Shown: positions 12,221 to 23,000 of the stretch, in pieces
Position numbering within the stretch: the stretch's first letter is position 1
Layout of the letters: every line of letters begins with the position of its first letter
Made by a program: the position numbers and the translations under genes
The notes under the pieces: generated by a model
Seen by the model: only the letters and a program-made list of their open reading frames with translations
What the model was told of the DNA's origin: nothing
The model's database searches: none
Origin: Rhododendron vialii
Taxonomy: Eukaryota; Streptophyta; Magnoliopsida; Ericales; Ericaceae
Assembly: GCF_030253575.1 (NCBI RefSeq)
Contig: NC_080569.1
Span: forward strand, 826,001 to 890,000
Direction: 5' to 3'
DNA length: 64,000 nt

Positions 12221-12741
12221 TATGTGTAATAGCTAGTGATGGAACAGGGTAAGACTGTGTATATGACGCGGCGGAATTTACGAGAGACTAGTTAGCGTAC
12301 TAGTCCAAACGAGATAAACAACTCGTCGCAACGAGCAATTCTTGCGCACAAGAAAGAAAGAGAAAATCTCTGAATATTATTGATAAAAGTTATAAAAGTT
12401 TAATAATTGAATAGGTTACAGCCCTTTTTATAAGACTCTAACCCTAGAAATCCTACTGTAAAAGAAATAATAAATCATGCCAAAACAAGCGGCATTAAAT
12501 AAAAGATATTTCCTAATTAATTAAAATAAAATCCTAATTCTTGTAGACCAAGAATCCTAATAAAGGCAGAAATCAAAATCAAACTGAATACGGAAAGTTA
12601 ATAATTCTAACCTAAATGAAAATATTCCTAGCTAAAATCTTATTCTAAAACAATAAAAATAAAATACAAAAACTCTCCATTTTTGTCCTACATCAGTATA
12701 TGTGTAATAGCTAGTGATGGAACAGGGTAAGAGTGTGTATA
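12221..12741. repeat. 43-bp direct repeat split by an LTR insertion
   Basis: A 43-base unit beginning TATGTGTAATAGCTAG lies at 12221-12263 and again at 12699-12741 with about one mismatch. If the LTR between them is removed, the two become adjacent, so a tandem repeat existed before the insertion. Confidence 0.75.
12264..12695 (-). mobile_element. Solo LTR (432 bp), minus orientation
   Basis: Fossil retrotransposon LTR. Read on the minus strand it starts TGATGTAGG and ends CCGCGTCA (TG...CA). A TATA-like TTATAAAAAGG lies in its downstream half. It is flanked by identical 5-bp GTATA target duplications (12259-12263, 12696-12700). There is no internal region or second LTR, so it is a solo LTR left by recombination. 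The family cannot be set without internal sequence. The exact duplication suggests it is not very ancient. Confidence 0.8.
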
Positions 12742-12831
12742 TGCACATAAGTTGGTAATTGAAGGGCATTTTGGTCATTAGCGTTGGGGTTTTATATCCC
12801 GCATACCAGTGTCCACAGAAAAGATTTCAGT

Positions 12832-12863
12832 GCTGAGCGGGTACCACGTGGTGCCCGCTCAGC
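12832..12863. other. 32-bp near-perfect palindrome centred on CACGTG
   Basis: Reading outward from CACGTG (12845-12850), both arms match for 16 bases with one mismatch pair. Just downstream comes GCATCCGAGCC, then TTTTTGGACGGCTCG, wording shared with the foldback elements elsewhere in the window. It may be a relic end of such an element. Confidence 0.7.
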
Positions 12864-12946
12864 GCATCCGAGCCATCCATTGTATTTTTGGACGGCTCGA
12901 ATTTGGAGAGAGAGAAAGGAGAGAGAGAGAGAGTAAGATTTGGATG

Positions 12947-14637
12947 ACAGTGAGTTCATATCATCAAGGTACGATCTACTCTCTATACATTATAGTAGGA
13001 AGATTTGAATGTAAGAGATCTAGAATTTCAAATTCTAGGTACGAAATTCAACAACATATCAAAGAATAAAACCGACTAAGCATTTGACATCTTTGACAAC
13101 CCGATTAACGATAAAGGAACATCAAAATCAAAATTATACCAGGAAAAGTGAATCCTGCTTTGTCATCTCTGATTCATTCACATTTCGTGTGAAAATCTGA
13201 GGAGCTGAGTGGATTGAATTGAGTTCACATCATAAGAATCAATTGAGATTTGATCAACTATTTGTATTATTTTTGTATAGAAATTCTGCAATACGATCGC
13301 GTATCCTACGATTTATAAATGTATTCTAATTCTATATGTATCCTATGATTACTTATTCGAAAAAAGTCGGACCTTATTTCAAGAAGCTAAACCCCAAATG
13401 CATTAATCTAATCCCGTTGATCTAATTATGCCATCTTTCAAACCATTTGATATAAATTCAACCTTAATGTAGAGTTTGTATAAAAGAAAGAACCATACTT
13501 CGATTGTGTTGTGTTTTGTCTTACTTTACTTTTCCTAACAAAGGGAACATAATGTAATAGGCGGCAAACTTGAAATTTTGCATTTTAATTTTTTTTAAAT
13601 GTAAGCTGCATAGTTTGTTGATGTTATTAAGTGTATCTACTTTTTAATTATATATTAATTATGATTAATGCTATTGAAACAAAAATTAAATTTAGTATTT
13701 TTACAAAGCTCCAATTGACAAAATCCAAATATGATAGATATTATCGAAAAAGATATAAATATCTAGGTTTTAGAAACTATATAATATTTAGCTATAGAAT
13801 ATCCTTGTGAAATATCTAGAGTTTTTTTTTTGTGAGAAGTAGACACATGTGTAATTCTAGAATTATCTCAAAGTTTATGTTATATGAAAATATTTTTGTA
13901 CTAAAATTTTTCCATGGAGTAGTACAAATAGGGAGGGGTTCTAACCATTTTGTATCAAGCCAAGAAAAAGCATGAGTTCAAGTACAATGCAAATATTCTC
14001 CTTCCCCACTCTTGTCTTAGTATTCCTCCTCTTCCAAAAATATTATCCAACTACGCAATAGAAACTCCAACTCTTTCAACAAATGTATCACAAGATATAC
14101 GATACGTATCTCAATACGAACAACTATATAATTAAAAAACCGAGACACGATGCGAATCCTGATTTGAAAATACTGGTATATTGTAGAATGTAGAATAATC
14201 TGAACTTAAGCTCTGAAGTTCAAATTCGGATTCTGGAATTCATCAAAATAATGAAGAAGATAACTGATTAAACGACTGTACATCTTGTATACTGATTAAC
14301 CGTAGATGAACATCATAATTATACCAGGAGAATGAATTCTGATCAATCACTAGTCGTGGGACAACCTGAGAAATTTTAGTAGATTACAGTGAGTTCACAT
14401 CATTAATGTTCGATCTACTCTCTATACATCATAGGATGATCTGAACATAAGAGATTTAGAATTTCAGATTCTAGGTACAAAATTCAACAAAATAACAAAG
14501 AAGAAGACTGATTAAGCGATTCGACATCTTTGACACCCTGATTAACCGTAGATGAACATCAAAATCAAAAGTATACCAAGAAAAGTGAATCTTGCGTAGT
14601 CATCTCTGATTTCTTCACATTTCGTGCGAAAACCTGA
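12947..14637. repeat. Direct repeats of a ~250-bp unit (two full, one partial)
   Basis: The units at 12947-13200 and 14386-14637 share GTGAGTTCA, GATCTACTCTCTATACAT, GACATCTTTGACA and CATTTCGTG in the same order and spacing. A shorter, more diverged copy lies at about 14145-14370 (GATTAACCGTAGATGAACAT, ATTATACCAGG). The DNA between (13201-14144) is very AT-rich and shows no gene. The unit is non-coding and its origin is unknown. Confidence 0.7.
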
Positions 14638-15074
14638 TTGATCGAAATGTAAAGATGAAGAGAAGGTGCAACGATCTAATTAACTGGAAATGAATGCCGC
14701 GAAGAGAGTTGAATCTCTCCATGATTTTAATTTCAACGAGCAACTCTTTGCATGTTCGCATGTGTGTGAAAGAGAGAGCAATTTAGAGAAGTACGATCGA
14801 CTCTCCATTTCCACTACTTGTAGCGCCGTCGCTGTTGTCCATCGCCTTCCCCGCCTTTTCACCGACAGGAAACATTGTAGAGAGAGAAGTAGTCAAGTAG
14901 AGTACAAATGAGAGCTTAGAGATAGAAAGAGAGCTCCTGAAGCATTGCCGCGAAGCTTGAGAAATTTTTTGAAAGAAGGCGGGGAATGGGTCTTCTTGTT
15001 TGGGGATTTTGTGGAGGCCCAAAATAAGTAAAATGACTTTTTTTGTCCTTATTAAATAAATTCAAATTTATTAA
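14638..15074. other. GC-richer patch without a supported gene
   Basis: Base composition rises at 14680-15010 and short minus-strand frames occur, but none matches a known family or shows convincing splice structure. It could be a first exon or a leftover of one. Not called as a gene. Confidence 0.35.
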
Positions 15075-15292
15075 TTTTTCGTTAATTTTTTATGAATTAT
15101 TGCTTCGTCATGACGATAAGAATCTTAAAAATAAAAAATTACGATCGAAACCCCTTTTTTATATATAAAGACTAAAAAATTGACTTAATTTTGTCTTTAT
15201 TCAAAAAAATTTGATATCGATCGTAATTTTTTACTTTTTAGATTCTTCTCGTTATGACGAATAATAATTCATAAAAAATTGATAAAAAAAAA
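15075..15292. repeat. AT-rich inverted repeat (hairpin)
   Basis: The left arm (TTTTTTATGAATTATTG, CGTCATGACGA, AATTACGATCGA) is mirrored at 15205-15285 (TCGATCGTAATTTTTTAC, CGTTATGACGA, AATAATTCATAAAAAATT). Similar AT-rich hairpin text occurs inside the hAT element at ~45930-46190. A MITE is likely, but no target duplication was found. Confidence 0.5.
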
Positions 15293-15639
15293 CTAACAAA
15301 TGCAAAACAAAAAAAATTGAATAAGAACCAAAAAATAAAACATTTTTCTTATTAGGCCAAAATAGGAATAGCTAGGGGCACCCTTGTAAATCCAAGAAGC
15401 AGGAAGCAACTTCTTCGTGCTTCTGGGAGACTCTTTAGAAGACAAGAACACAGTAGAACTTAGAAGAACAAAAGAAGCTTCCACGGTTTTACACGAAAGC
15501 CCTGGAAACATTTGCCACGTCAAAATATTTTGACAAGTGTTTTCAACCGTCAAGAGAAAAAAGTTCATCCCACATATTAATATCACCATCACCGGCGTCT
15601 TCTCCACCCAGATATTTGAAATTAGAACTAGTAAAACGA

Positions 15640-16544
15640 ATGGAATCCAGATTAGCAGCCACCGCGAGAGTCAACTTCCGACTACTTTCCGGCGTGTCCC
15701 GCCACCAATCCCTTTGCAGGGGACTCGCCACGGTTCCCCTCCCAACTCGTCGCGTCGCTGACCCTGCCATTCATGGGGAATCCCCTAGCGTAAGTAGCTA
15801 AAAATGATCATATATATATATATATAGGGCACAATTTTTTATATTTTTTTCGGGACAAAGACGTGCTATTCTATTGTTTTCATTTAAAGCATTGACATGA
15901 AAGAAGAAACTGTGTAAATATTTGGGCTCTACAGCGTTATTACTATGTTAATTTTCATGTTGCAGGAGAGCGATACACTAGTGACAGCAAGGGCTGCAGC
16001 CACCGCAGAGAAGAAGGAAACAGAGCACAAGCCCACAAAAGACCTTGACCCATTGATGCCCCCAAAACCACCCTACGCACCCTCTCCGAAACTAGAGAGC
16101 CCCGCCGTCACGCCACCTATTGACCCCATCCCTCAGCAAAAGCGCCGCCACACCACCGTCAAAAACAGGGCAGCGATCGACAACGTGAGTTGCGCAGCCT
16201 TAGACGACGGCCCATGGCCAGACGACGGAGGAGAAAGCCGCAGACAATTGAGGACAGAACAAGAGGAGGATTATAAGGAGTATTACGACCACCATAAGGC
16301 GTCGCCGTTATCGGAGATTGAGGTCGCGGATACGAGGAAGCCAATCACGAGGGCTACGGACGGGACGGCGGATTCGTACGTGGGGGAGATATTAGATGTG
16401 GTTTTGTGGAGGGAGGAGCAACTGGACACGGCCGAAGAGGCGCTGAGGAGGGCTATGGAGATTTGGAAACAGTCGGCGACGAGGGGGGATCCTGATTCTC
16501 CGCACGGTAGAGTCCTCAGGGCTCTCCGTCGTGAGAATTGGTGA
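15640..16544 (+). CDS. Uncharacterised plant protein, probably mitochondrial
   Basis: Two exons, 15640-15789 (50 codons) and 15966-16544 (192 codons plus stop), with a GTAAGT donor and TTGCAG acceptor in phase; 242 residues. The start is the first in-frame ATG. The N-terminus (MESRLAATARVNFRLLSGVS, then RHQSLCRGLA) is rich in Arg, Ser and Ala and nearly free of acidic residues, as in mitochondrial targeting peptides. A proline-rich, probably disordered middle follows. The conserved part is the C-terminal third: YYDHHKASPLSEIEVADTRK, ITRATDGTADSY, WREEQLDTAEEALRRAMEIW, GDPDSPHGRVLRALR. I recall this signature from conserved plant proteins without an assigned function. No catalytic motif is visible. 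An A-rich 3' region with AATAAA-like signals follows at 16610-16700. Confidence 0.85.
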
Positions 16545-17375
16545 TCATTGTTACTGCTACTGTTGTGAAATGGTAAAATTGAGGCCTCAACTTGATTTTT
16601 TGTTTTGTGTTTATTAAAAAAATTGCATTTTGTAGTTGCACGTCAAACTTTTTTAGATTGTTGGGTTAAATTGTTAGTATTAATTTTAAATAAAAAAGTT
16701 GGGATTGGAGTTCAATTGTTTAATTATTTTATTAATTTATTTCATCAAAAATTGGATCGTGCTTCCTCGCGTATCATAGTAGCTAGATACATGCAATCTT
16801 CTTATAAAAAAACTAAAATAGCATGGTCCAAATCCCTCAAGTTCATACTAGTACTAAATACTGCATGATGCAGGTTCAGGTTGAATTTTCTATAGAGAAT
16901 AATTTTATTCATGACTGGAGGCACGCAATCTCATTCGTTCATCTCAGCAATTAATGATCGAGATATATTTTTAAATCTTGACCAATAATAAATATCTCTG
17001 ATCGGAAATAGTTTATTTTTAATTTGCATTGTTCAAACACGTAAAATTGGACTCCGTAAAATATATTCACTGCTTCTCCATAAACAAGTTATTCTGTTTT
17101 CTATTCACTTTTCGATTGAAGTTGGAGTTGCAAGTGTAAACTCAACGCTACCTTCTTTGTCATCCCAAGAGTCCATCTATCTATCCCCTCGGAATCACCA
17201 CCCATTTGGCCTACAATTTTGTTAGATGTGGATAAATTACGCCATCGCCGCATGTGCAAACTGTGAAAGGATATTTTTCCGGATCCTTAAACATTATTAG
17301 ATCATGATTCATGACCAGCCATCACTACACACCACGCAACACGTGTTTCTCTAGTTGGACTCCAGCTGCCAACTA
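16545..17375. other. 3' UTR and intergenic DNA, no gene seen
   Basis: AT-rich. The first ~150 bases are probably the 3' UTR of the preceding gene. No element ends were found until the MULE target duplication at 17367. Confidence 0.5.
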
Positions 17376-18291
17376 GAGTTTGGCTCCTCTCAAATAATTG
17401 GAGGATCCTCCGATTCAAATCCAACGGTTGAAAATGAGTTCTTCATAGTATTATCTTTATCCCGCTAACACCCAATAATCTCTCTCTATCTCTTTCCTGT
17501 TCACTATCTTCACAACCCAAGGCTTCAATTGAAAATCAATCGCTGTGTTTGGTTGCCCTTTTTGAGAGTAACTTTCAACTCTCGGCACAGTTTTCAATAA
17601 ATCTTTCTCTCTATCTCTCTCCACTCATTACCATTCCAACTCTAAAAATAACTTTCTAAAAGCTCAACCAAACAAAGTGAATCTCTTTTCAATTCATCAC
17701 AGCCGGAATCTCTCTCTATGACTATGCCAAAATCCATAGCTTCCTATTTTTCTTTGATTCTTTTTTTTTTTTTGCAAAAACTGTCCAACAAAATCACTAT
17801 TCAGCAAAATAAGTAGTAGAAAGTGAATTAATTAAAAAAAAGTTGGTTCACCACAATTGATTTTTGAATCCACCATTGAAGGTTAGGAGCAATGACCATT
17901 ATCATCTGATACTTAAATTTTTCATAATAATAACGTAATTTGCAATCTGATTACATGGTTTGCCATTCAAATTCAAGTAGGTTAAACTTAATTTGAAAAA
18001 ACTGTTGCCGAAAGTCCAATTTTAACTAAGTACAAACACGATCTTTGCCAGTGTTCGAAATGGGTATGTACAATTTTGTGGAGAATATTTTTGGGGAGGG
18101 GAGAGAGAATATCGGAAAAGGGAGAGGACCGCGCCGGAGAAGAGGTGAGTTGGGCGGTTGTGGGTAGAGAGAAAGAGAGAGATTATTGAATGTTAGCAGG
18201 ATAATAAGGATGTTATAAAGAATTGATTTTCAACCGTTGGAATGAATTGGAGGATCCTCCAATTATTAGAGGATTGGAGAGAGCCAAGCTC
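17376..18291. mobile_element. Non-autonomous MULE-like element (916 bp)
   Basis: The ends GAGTTTGGCTC and GAGCCAAGCTC are inverted. Inverted similarity runs inward ~110 bases, including ATAATTGGAGGATCCTCC, CAACGGTTGAAAAT and AATAATCTCTCTCT. A 9-bp target duplication, TGCCAACTA / TGCCGACTA (one difference), lies at 17367-17375 and 18292-18300. Long inverted repeats with a 9-bp duplication point to the Mutator superfamily. No transposase frame is present. Confidence 0.8.
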
Positions 18292-18327
18292 TGCCGACTA
18301 TCCGCCTGGCTACCTCCATTGCTTTTC

Positions 18328-18527
18328 TTCTTTTCTTTTTTTCGGTGGTTAGGATGTTCGGATCAGCTTACGCACATCTCGACTATTTTCGTCCTTCATC
18401 CAATTAAAGACATAACATTCCCGGAAGTAAAAGATTTGTCTCTTGTGGACTAACTCTAAAAAAATTTCAAATTTCGAACTTAAGATGCATGCGCGGGTTT
18501 ATAACTCTGTCGCCACTTCAGCTAAAG
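18328..18527 (-). mobile_element. Complete-looking SINE with 16-bp target duplication
   Basis: The repeat ACCTCCATTGCTTTTC occurs at 18312-18327 and 18528-18543. On the minus strand the insert starts with AGCTGAAGTGGCGACAGAG (A-box region), has AAGTTCGAAATTT (B box) and ends GAGATGTGCGTAAGCTGATC, then an A-rich tail. This is the typical layout of a tRNA-derived plant SINE of ~200 bp. Confidence 0.8.
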
Positions 18528-18543
18528 ACCTCCATTGCTTTTC

Positions 18544-19014
18544 ATTCCCTTTCTCTTTCACATTTTATAATTTATAAAATTGCTAGTGAACCATATAACC
18601 ACATTCATTTATAAAATGTCACTAAAAGATTTGTAAAATGGCACTAAAAGACAATTAAGGGAAAAAAGAAGACAGTAAACAGCAATATTATGATGACAAA
18701 TCATTTTGATCAGCTTTGTATCATTTATTATTGGCCGAGAAACGTAAGAAAGAAACAATCACTATTAAATCACTTATTTTTATTTTATTAGAACATTCTA
18801 AAAGAACAAAGAAGCTAGGAGTACCAAATTATTACAGTATGATCTCTCTCGATCCCCAGTCAGTACAATGAGTAATTCTTCTTCTTCTTCTTCTTCAATC
18901 CTCCTCCATGTGCCTATTCTTCTTCCATGGTTGTTAAGCACAAGCTGCACAACAGCTTTCCAATATGGAGATCGAGGGAAAATAAGGGTGCATATATGCT
19001 ACTTGAGTTAATTC
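18544..19014. other. Downstream region of the proline-rich protein gene
   Basis: No coding signal. The part nearest the minus-strand gene, including the TTC repeat at 18878-18895, is probably its 3' UTR. The rest is AT-rich. Confidence 0.5.
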
Positions 19015-19581
19015 TCAGAAAAATGACATGATTAGAAAAAGTAAAATAAGGGTAACAAAAGCAGAGTGTTTTGCCGATGGAACGGAGGAGTTCATGAAAT
19101 CAGAGGGCGGAGGGGTATAACAGCAGTACGGGAAGTAGGGAAGAATTGGGAATGGAGGTGGCGGGGCGGGAAAACTGTATCCATTTGGCGGTGGATAATA
19201 CCAGCCTCCACCGCTCTCCGACGGGGACGGGGGTGGTGGTGAATAGTAACCAAATGTCGGAACCGACGGCAGCACTGGCGGTGGCGGCGAGTCGAAGCTG
19301 ATTGCAGGGCTTGGAGCGGACGGCGGAGGCGGGCAGTTGGGGTCCGAGGACGGTGGCGGTGGTGACGGGGGCGGCGGAGATGGTAGTGGAGGACACAGCG
19401 GAAGCGGCGGCAGAGGAGGAGGAGAGAGAAATGGCTGGCACGGGTTGTCGCAGGAGTCGCACATTGTGCAGGCCACTTGGTCTCTTAACACTGCCGTGAT
19501 TGCTGAAGTCGCCAACGAGACATTCAATTGCGAAACGAAGAGGGAGAGAGAGAGGAAGAGAATTCTGTGATTTCTGATCAT
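19015..19581 (-). CDS. Secreted proline-rich (extensin-like) protein, probably GPI-anchored
   Basis: Single exon of 188 codons. The frame is open further upstream to 19752, but the ATG at 19581 is preferred because it starts directly at a good signal peptide (MIRNHRILFLSLSLFVSQLN, then VSLA). A short cysteine motif follows, VACTMCDSCDNPCQP, then a proline-rich stretch with SPPPPSPPPPSSDP and repeated YYSPPPPSPS / YYPPP motifs whose prolines are likely hydroxylated and whose tyrosines could cross-link. The last ~20 residues (FVTLILLFLIMSFF) are hydrophobic after small residues, as for a GPI-anchor signal. Role by analogy: a structural glycoprotein at the cell surface or wall. It resembles short plant extensin-like proteins that carry the same Cys cluster; it has no leucine-rich repeats. 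Confidence 0.82.
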   Translation of the reverse strand: MIRNHRILFLSLSLFVSQLNVSLATSAITAVLRDQVACTMCDSCDNPCQPFLSPPPLPPLPLCPPLPSPPPPSPPPPSSDPNCPPPPSAPSPAISFDSPPPPVLPSVPTFGYYSPPPPSPSESGGGWYYPPPNGYSFPAPPPPFPILPYFPYCCYTPPPSDFMNSSVPSAKHSAFVTLILLFLIMSFF

Positions 19582-20003
19582 TCTGATTTTCAGAGAAAGG
19601 GACGTGTGGTGGTGATTGTAATTGGGCTGGTCGAAATTGGGGTGAGGAGTGAGTGATTTTAAAGAGAGAGAGAGAGTTGTCAATGGGGGGTGGTGGTGCG
19701 CTGGGAGAAAGAGGCGGAGGATATGATTGAGAGTGCATTTGTGTGAGTACAAACTACTGCAAGCATATGATGGTACGTACCTGTGTTTTATCTTCTACGC
19801 TACCCCACCCTTCATCAAAAGAACAAAATCTGAATTTATTAGAGTTTGGCTATCTCTGCGGTTTCTCGGATCTCTCTCCCGTTTCGGTGACTCTGCAACT
19901 ACGAAGCACCGACATCTTTAGAGGTCAACGTATCGCAGTGTCGAGACACGAAGATACGTCACGCAGCATGTCTCATAATTTATTAAATTTTTTACGGGGA
20001 CAC

Positions 20004-20439
20004 ACAAGGCCCGCCCAAGAATTTTTAGTGCCCAAGGTCAATTAAAAAAAAAGTGTGCCCTTAAAGAATTAATACTTAACAATTTTTACAATAATAATCA
20101 CAATACGAGAAAGTCAAACCAATATAAAGTTCTACTAATCATTACATACGAATACAAAATACGAGATCGTCAAGATTTTGGGATGAGTCTGGGGGGAAAC
20201 GATTTTGGGGAGGTGTTATTCGGTGATTTGGGGAAAATGATTTTGGGAATTTAATAGGTTGGGCACTTAGACTTATGAGATGGTTGGTTGGACTTAACTC
20301 ATTACCTCTAATTTCTATTGGTCTTAAAAAGAGTCATACTCAAACTCAAATAGTGAAAATATTAGAATGCCCCTGAAAATTGGAATTTTTGGAATACCCA
20401 AGGCCCAGGCCTCTCGGGCCTTAGGATTGGACACGGCCA
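20004..20439. mobile_element. Insertion nested in the MULE-like element
   Basis: Flanked by GGGACAC (19997-20003 and 20440-20446). The insert begins ACAAGGCCCGCCC and ends with a GGCCTCTCGGGCC stretch then GGACACGGCCA. No clear terminal inverted repeat and no coding region, so the class is unknown. Confidence 0.4.
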
Positions 20440-20464
20440 GGGACACTGATGGGGATACGGTAGG

Positions 20465-20600
20465 GGTCAAACTGTATTTTTTTTGAAAAAAATTGGGGCC
20501 AAATTGTAATTTAAAAAAAATTTAGGGTCAAATTGTAATTTTAAAAAAAATTGGAGCCAAATTGTAATTTTTAAAAAATTTATGGGTGTCAAATTAAAAT
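20465..20600. repeat. Degenerate ~31-bp tandem repeat
   Basis: Four to five units of the form GGGGTCAAATTGTAATTTT plus an A-run follow one another within the right half of the MULE-like element. Confidence 0.75.
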
Positions 20601-20698
20601 TATTTATTTAAATAAATAAATATACACTTGACGTGTCCGTGTCTCCATTTTTTTAAAATTTTCGTGTCTCCGTGTCCGTGCATCATAGCTCTGCAACT

Positions 20699-21695
20699 TG
20701 CTCCAATTTCCGCCCGGGGGAGTTTTAAGTGAGTTTCTTTTTTCTTTTCTTTTTTGTATTAAGATAAAAGGATTTGAGGTTTCCATAGTGCCCAAAAACA
20801 CTACACCCCCTATTGCCACAGTTATAGGTCCTCTATAATATATCCAATTTGTTACCTAAATCGTTTATTTTGTCAAAAATATTGAGTAGATTATTTAGGT
20901 AAAAAATTAAACTAATTAGATATTGGTAGCCGTATAATTGGATATCATTTACTATTTTACAAAAATGGAGGGCTAATATGATTTAGAGAATGACCGTAGA
21001 CATAAGTTTCAATCATTTGTTTGCCAATGTCCGATCAATACGATTTTTGGTACACATAATATGCTCAACATTTCCAAAAAAAAATGAAAACAGTTCAAAT
21101 CACAAACTTGGACTTCAGAAGAACCACAATTGATGGGCCTAGGGTTGTAGTGGCTTGAGGCACTACAAGAACCCCAAGTAAAATGGGTTAGATTTCGTTT
21201 GCTTAAATTTGATGAAAAATCCTGATCATTATAAGAAGACTCGTAATAATGCTTCAACAAATCAATGTCGTAATTACCACTTGTTAAATACTTAATTACT
21301 ACTAGTTACTGAATTAATTTGTTGTATAAAACAGTATCACTTGCTTCACCAAAAAAAGAATTGCTAAATGATTGAGAAAAAAATACTGGAACTATCAAGA
21401 GAGGAGTAATCCTTTTTATGGTTTTTTCCAAATAAAAAAATAGATTAAGTTTAAGTGCTCGTATTGGTAATAAAACTGCATAATCAGTTGTAGACAAGCA
21501 ATAATTAATAATTTACCGAATGTTCTTTGTGATTTTTTGATACCCCAGGGATATTGTTTTGTACACATTAATGATCGACATGAGAAATGATATACTCCAT
21601 TCAAAAAAGTTTAGTTGTACAGATAATAGTGGATGAATTTCTACACTCAACAAGAATCTAGTTCTCAGCATCTTCTTAATTTGTACTAATTGAAA
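20699..21695. other. Intergenic, no gene seen
   Basis: AT-rich. Short frames only, with no recognisable domains or repeat ends. Confidence 0.5.
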
Positions 21696-21850
21696 GTGGA
21701 CGTGTCTCAGTTGGTTAGAGCACTTGAAGCTCCTTTCGTTTGGTTGGGTTCGTTTCCCATGCCGTGTGCCCCACTTATGTGGTGGCTCCCCTTTCTTTTT
21801 ACCCCGCTAACAATTAACTTTCTAACTCAATGATGTATACCGGCTTTGGG
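21696..21850 (+). mobile_element. tRNA-derived SINE head or fragment
   Basis: GTCTCAGTTGGTTAGAGCA is a good A box and GGGTTCGTTTCCC a good B box, 40 bases apart. The ends do not pair as an acceptor stem and the sequence continues into GGTGGCTCCCC, so a SINE is more likely than a tRNA gene. Confidence 0.6.
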
Positions 21851-22781
21851 AAAAAAACAAAAGGCCCCTTATATATAATCTCATTTATTAAGGGATTCAA
21901 AAGTATGTTCCCACACCGCACGTCATTTTAGAATCGATCCACACTGACACTATGATGGTTGTAACATAGAAAACAAAGGGACTAGTGACAGTACTCATCC
22001 ATGTGATAAGTCAATGTTATTTGAATTGTCAACAAGAAGAATAGAATGGTAGAATACATAATACTAATATTCTGGACTCGTGTTTTAATACATTTTTTAA
22101 CTGTTTTCATAACCCACTAATTTAGGTTCAAGATTTTTCTTGGTGGTGAATTACATTTATCTTTTTAGGTTGGGTTGAGGTTTACCCATTTTTGCATTAC
22201 TAACACTTTTGTGAAGCTATGTCCAAAAAGTGATTTTCAGAATTATCCACATAAAAAAAAAAAATTCTACATTTCAACCACGACAAAAATTAATTGTTAG
22301 AATAATAAATGTAAAATTACTCTCACTCTAGTAGCCACACCCCACCTTCCACTCACCTATTTACTCCACCACTTGCACTGTTGCACATCCCATGTATTCA
22401 TATATGGGCGCGCGCGCGCGCGCACACACGGAGTGTATGCCTGATCTCTAATTGTTATGAATGTGAGCATGCATGGAGTTTGAGAATTAGGAGGTGTTCG
22501 GACAAAAAATCCCCATGGCTTATTGGCTTTTCCGGCAAAAATAAACCTCCTGACACACTGTGACTTCTTTGGCTCATTTTTCTCAGGAAAGCCAGCTCAT
22601 TTTTATTCCCGAACAGCCCCTTAATCAAGGAATAGAAAAATCTCGATTCAAACATGACCCATTACCATCCCAAGCGATTGAGTATTAAATTTGATACTAC
22701 CCTTCGATATGTAGGCTTTTCTTTTAACTAGTATATAGTATGTGATCCCACCAAGCTAGTGGTTCGATTAGTGTCATTTAA
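21851..22781. other. Intergenic DNA with a (GC)n-(AC)n microsatellite
   Basis: A GCGCGC...ACACAC tract lies at 22408-22430. Otherwise AT-rich with no gene. Confidence 0.55.
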
Positions 22782-23000
22782 GCCATCCACAGTGGTATAA
22801 TCAAAAATGAATAACCAAAAATTGACACATCAGCTTTTGATTATTCATTTAAGAGGTTGTTAAGCTTAACAATATTGAGATTCACAATGGTTACTTCTAG
22901 TTCATAATCAAAATAAGGGATTAACTACAATTTCCCCCCCTCCCCCTATTTTCCGCTATTCATTTCTCTCCATTACGTTTCATAAGTTCAAGTATGAGCA

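Larger units (their letters stand above)
19901..20688. mobile_element. MULE-like element (788 bp) with a second insertion inside
   Basis: The repeat CTCTGCAACT flanks it at 19891-19900 and 20689-20698. The ends carry GCACCGACA and the inverse of GCACGGACAC, and GTGTC/GACAC blocks recur near both ends. The 9-10 bp duplication fits the Mutator superfamily. It lies ~320 bp upstream of the proline-rich protein start codon. Confidence 0.6.

Noticed and set aside
12221-12741. 43-bp repeats read as a long target duplication
   Set aside because: The exact 5-bp GTATA next to TG...CA ends explains the insertion; the 43-bp units were already tandem.
14783-15022. 79-codon minus-strand frame in a GC-richer patch
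   Set aside because: Could be a first exon, but no continuation, domain or homologous family was recognised.
19302-19570. Plus-strand Gly/Ala-rich frames
   Set aside because: They are antisense shadows of the CCN-rich coding sequence of the proline-rich protein, which has the signal peptide and cell-wall motifs.
21699-21772. tRNA-like sequence with good A and B boxes
   Set aside because: No acceptor-stem pairing and the sequence continues as a SINE body, so it is not called as a tRNA gene.
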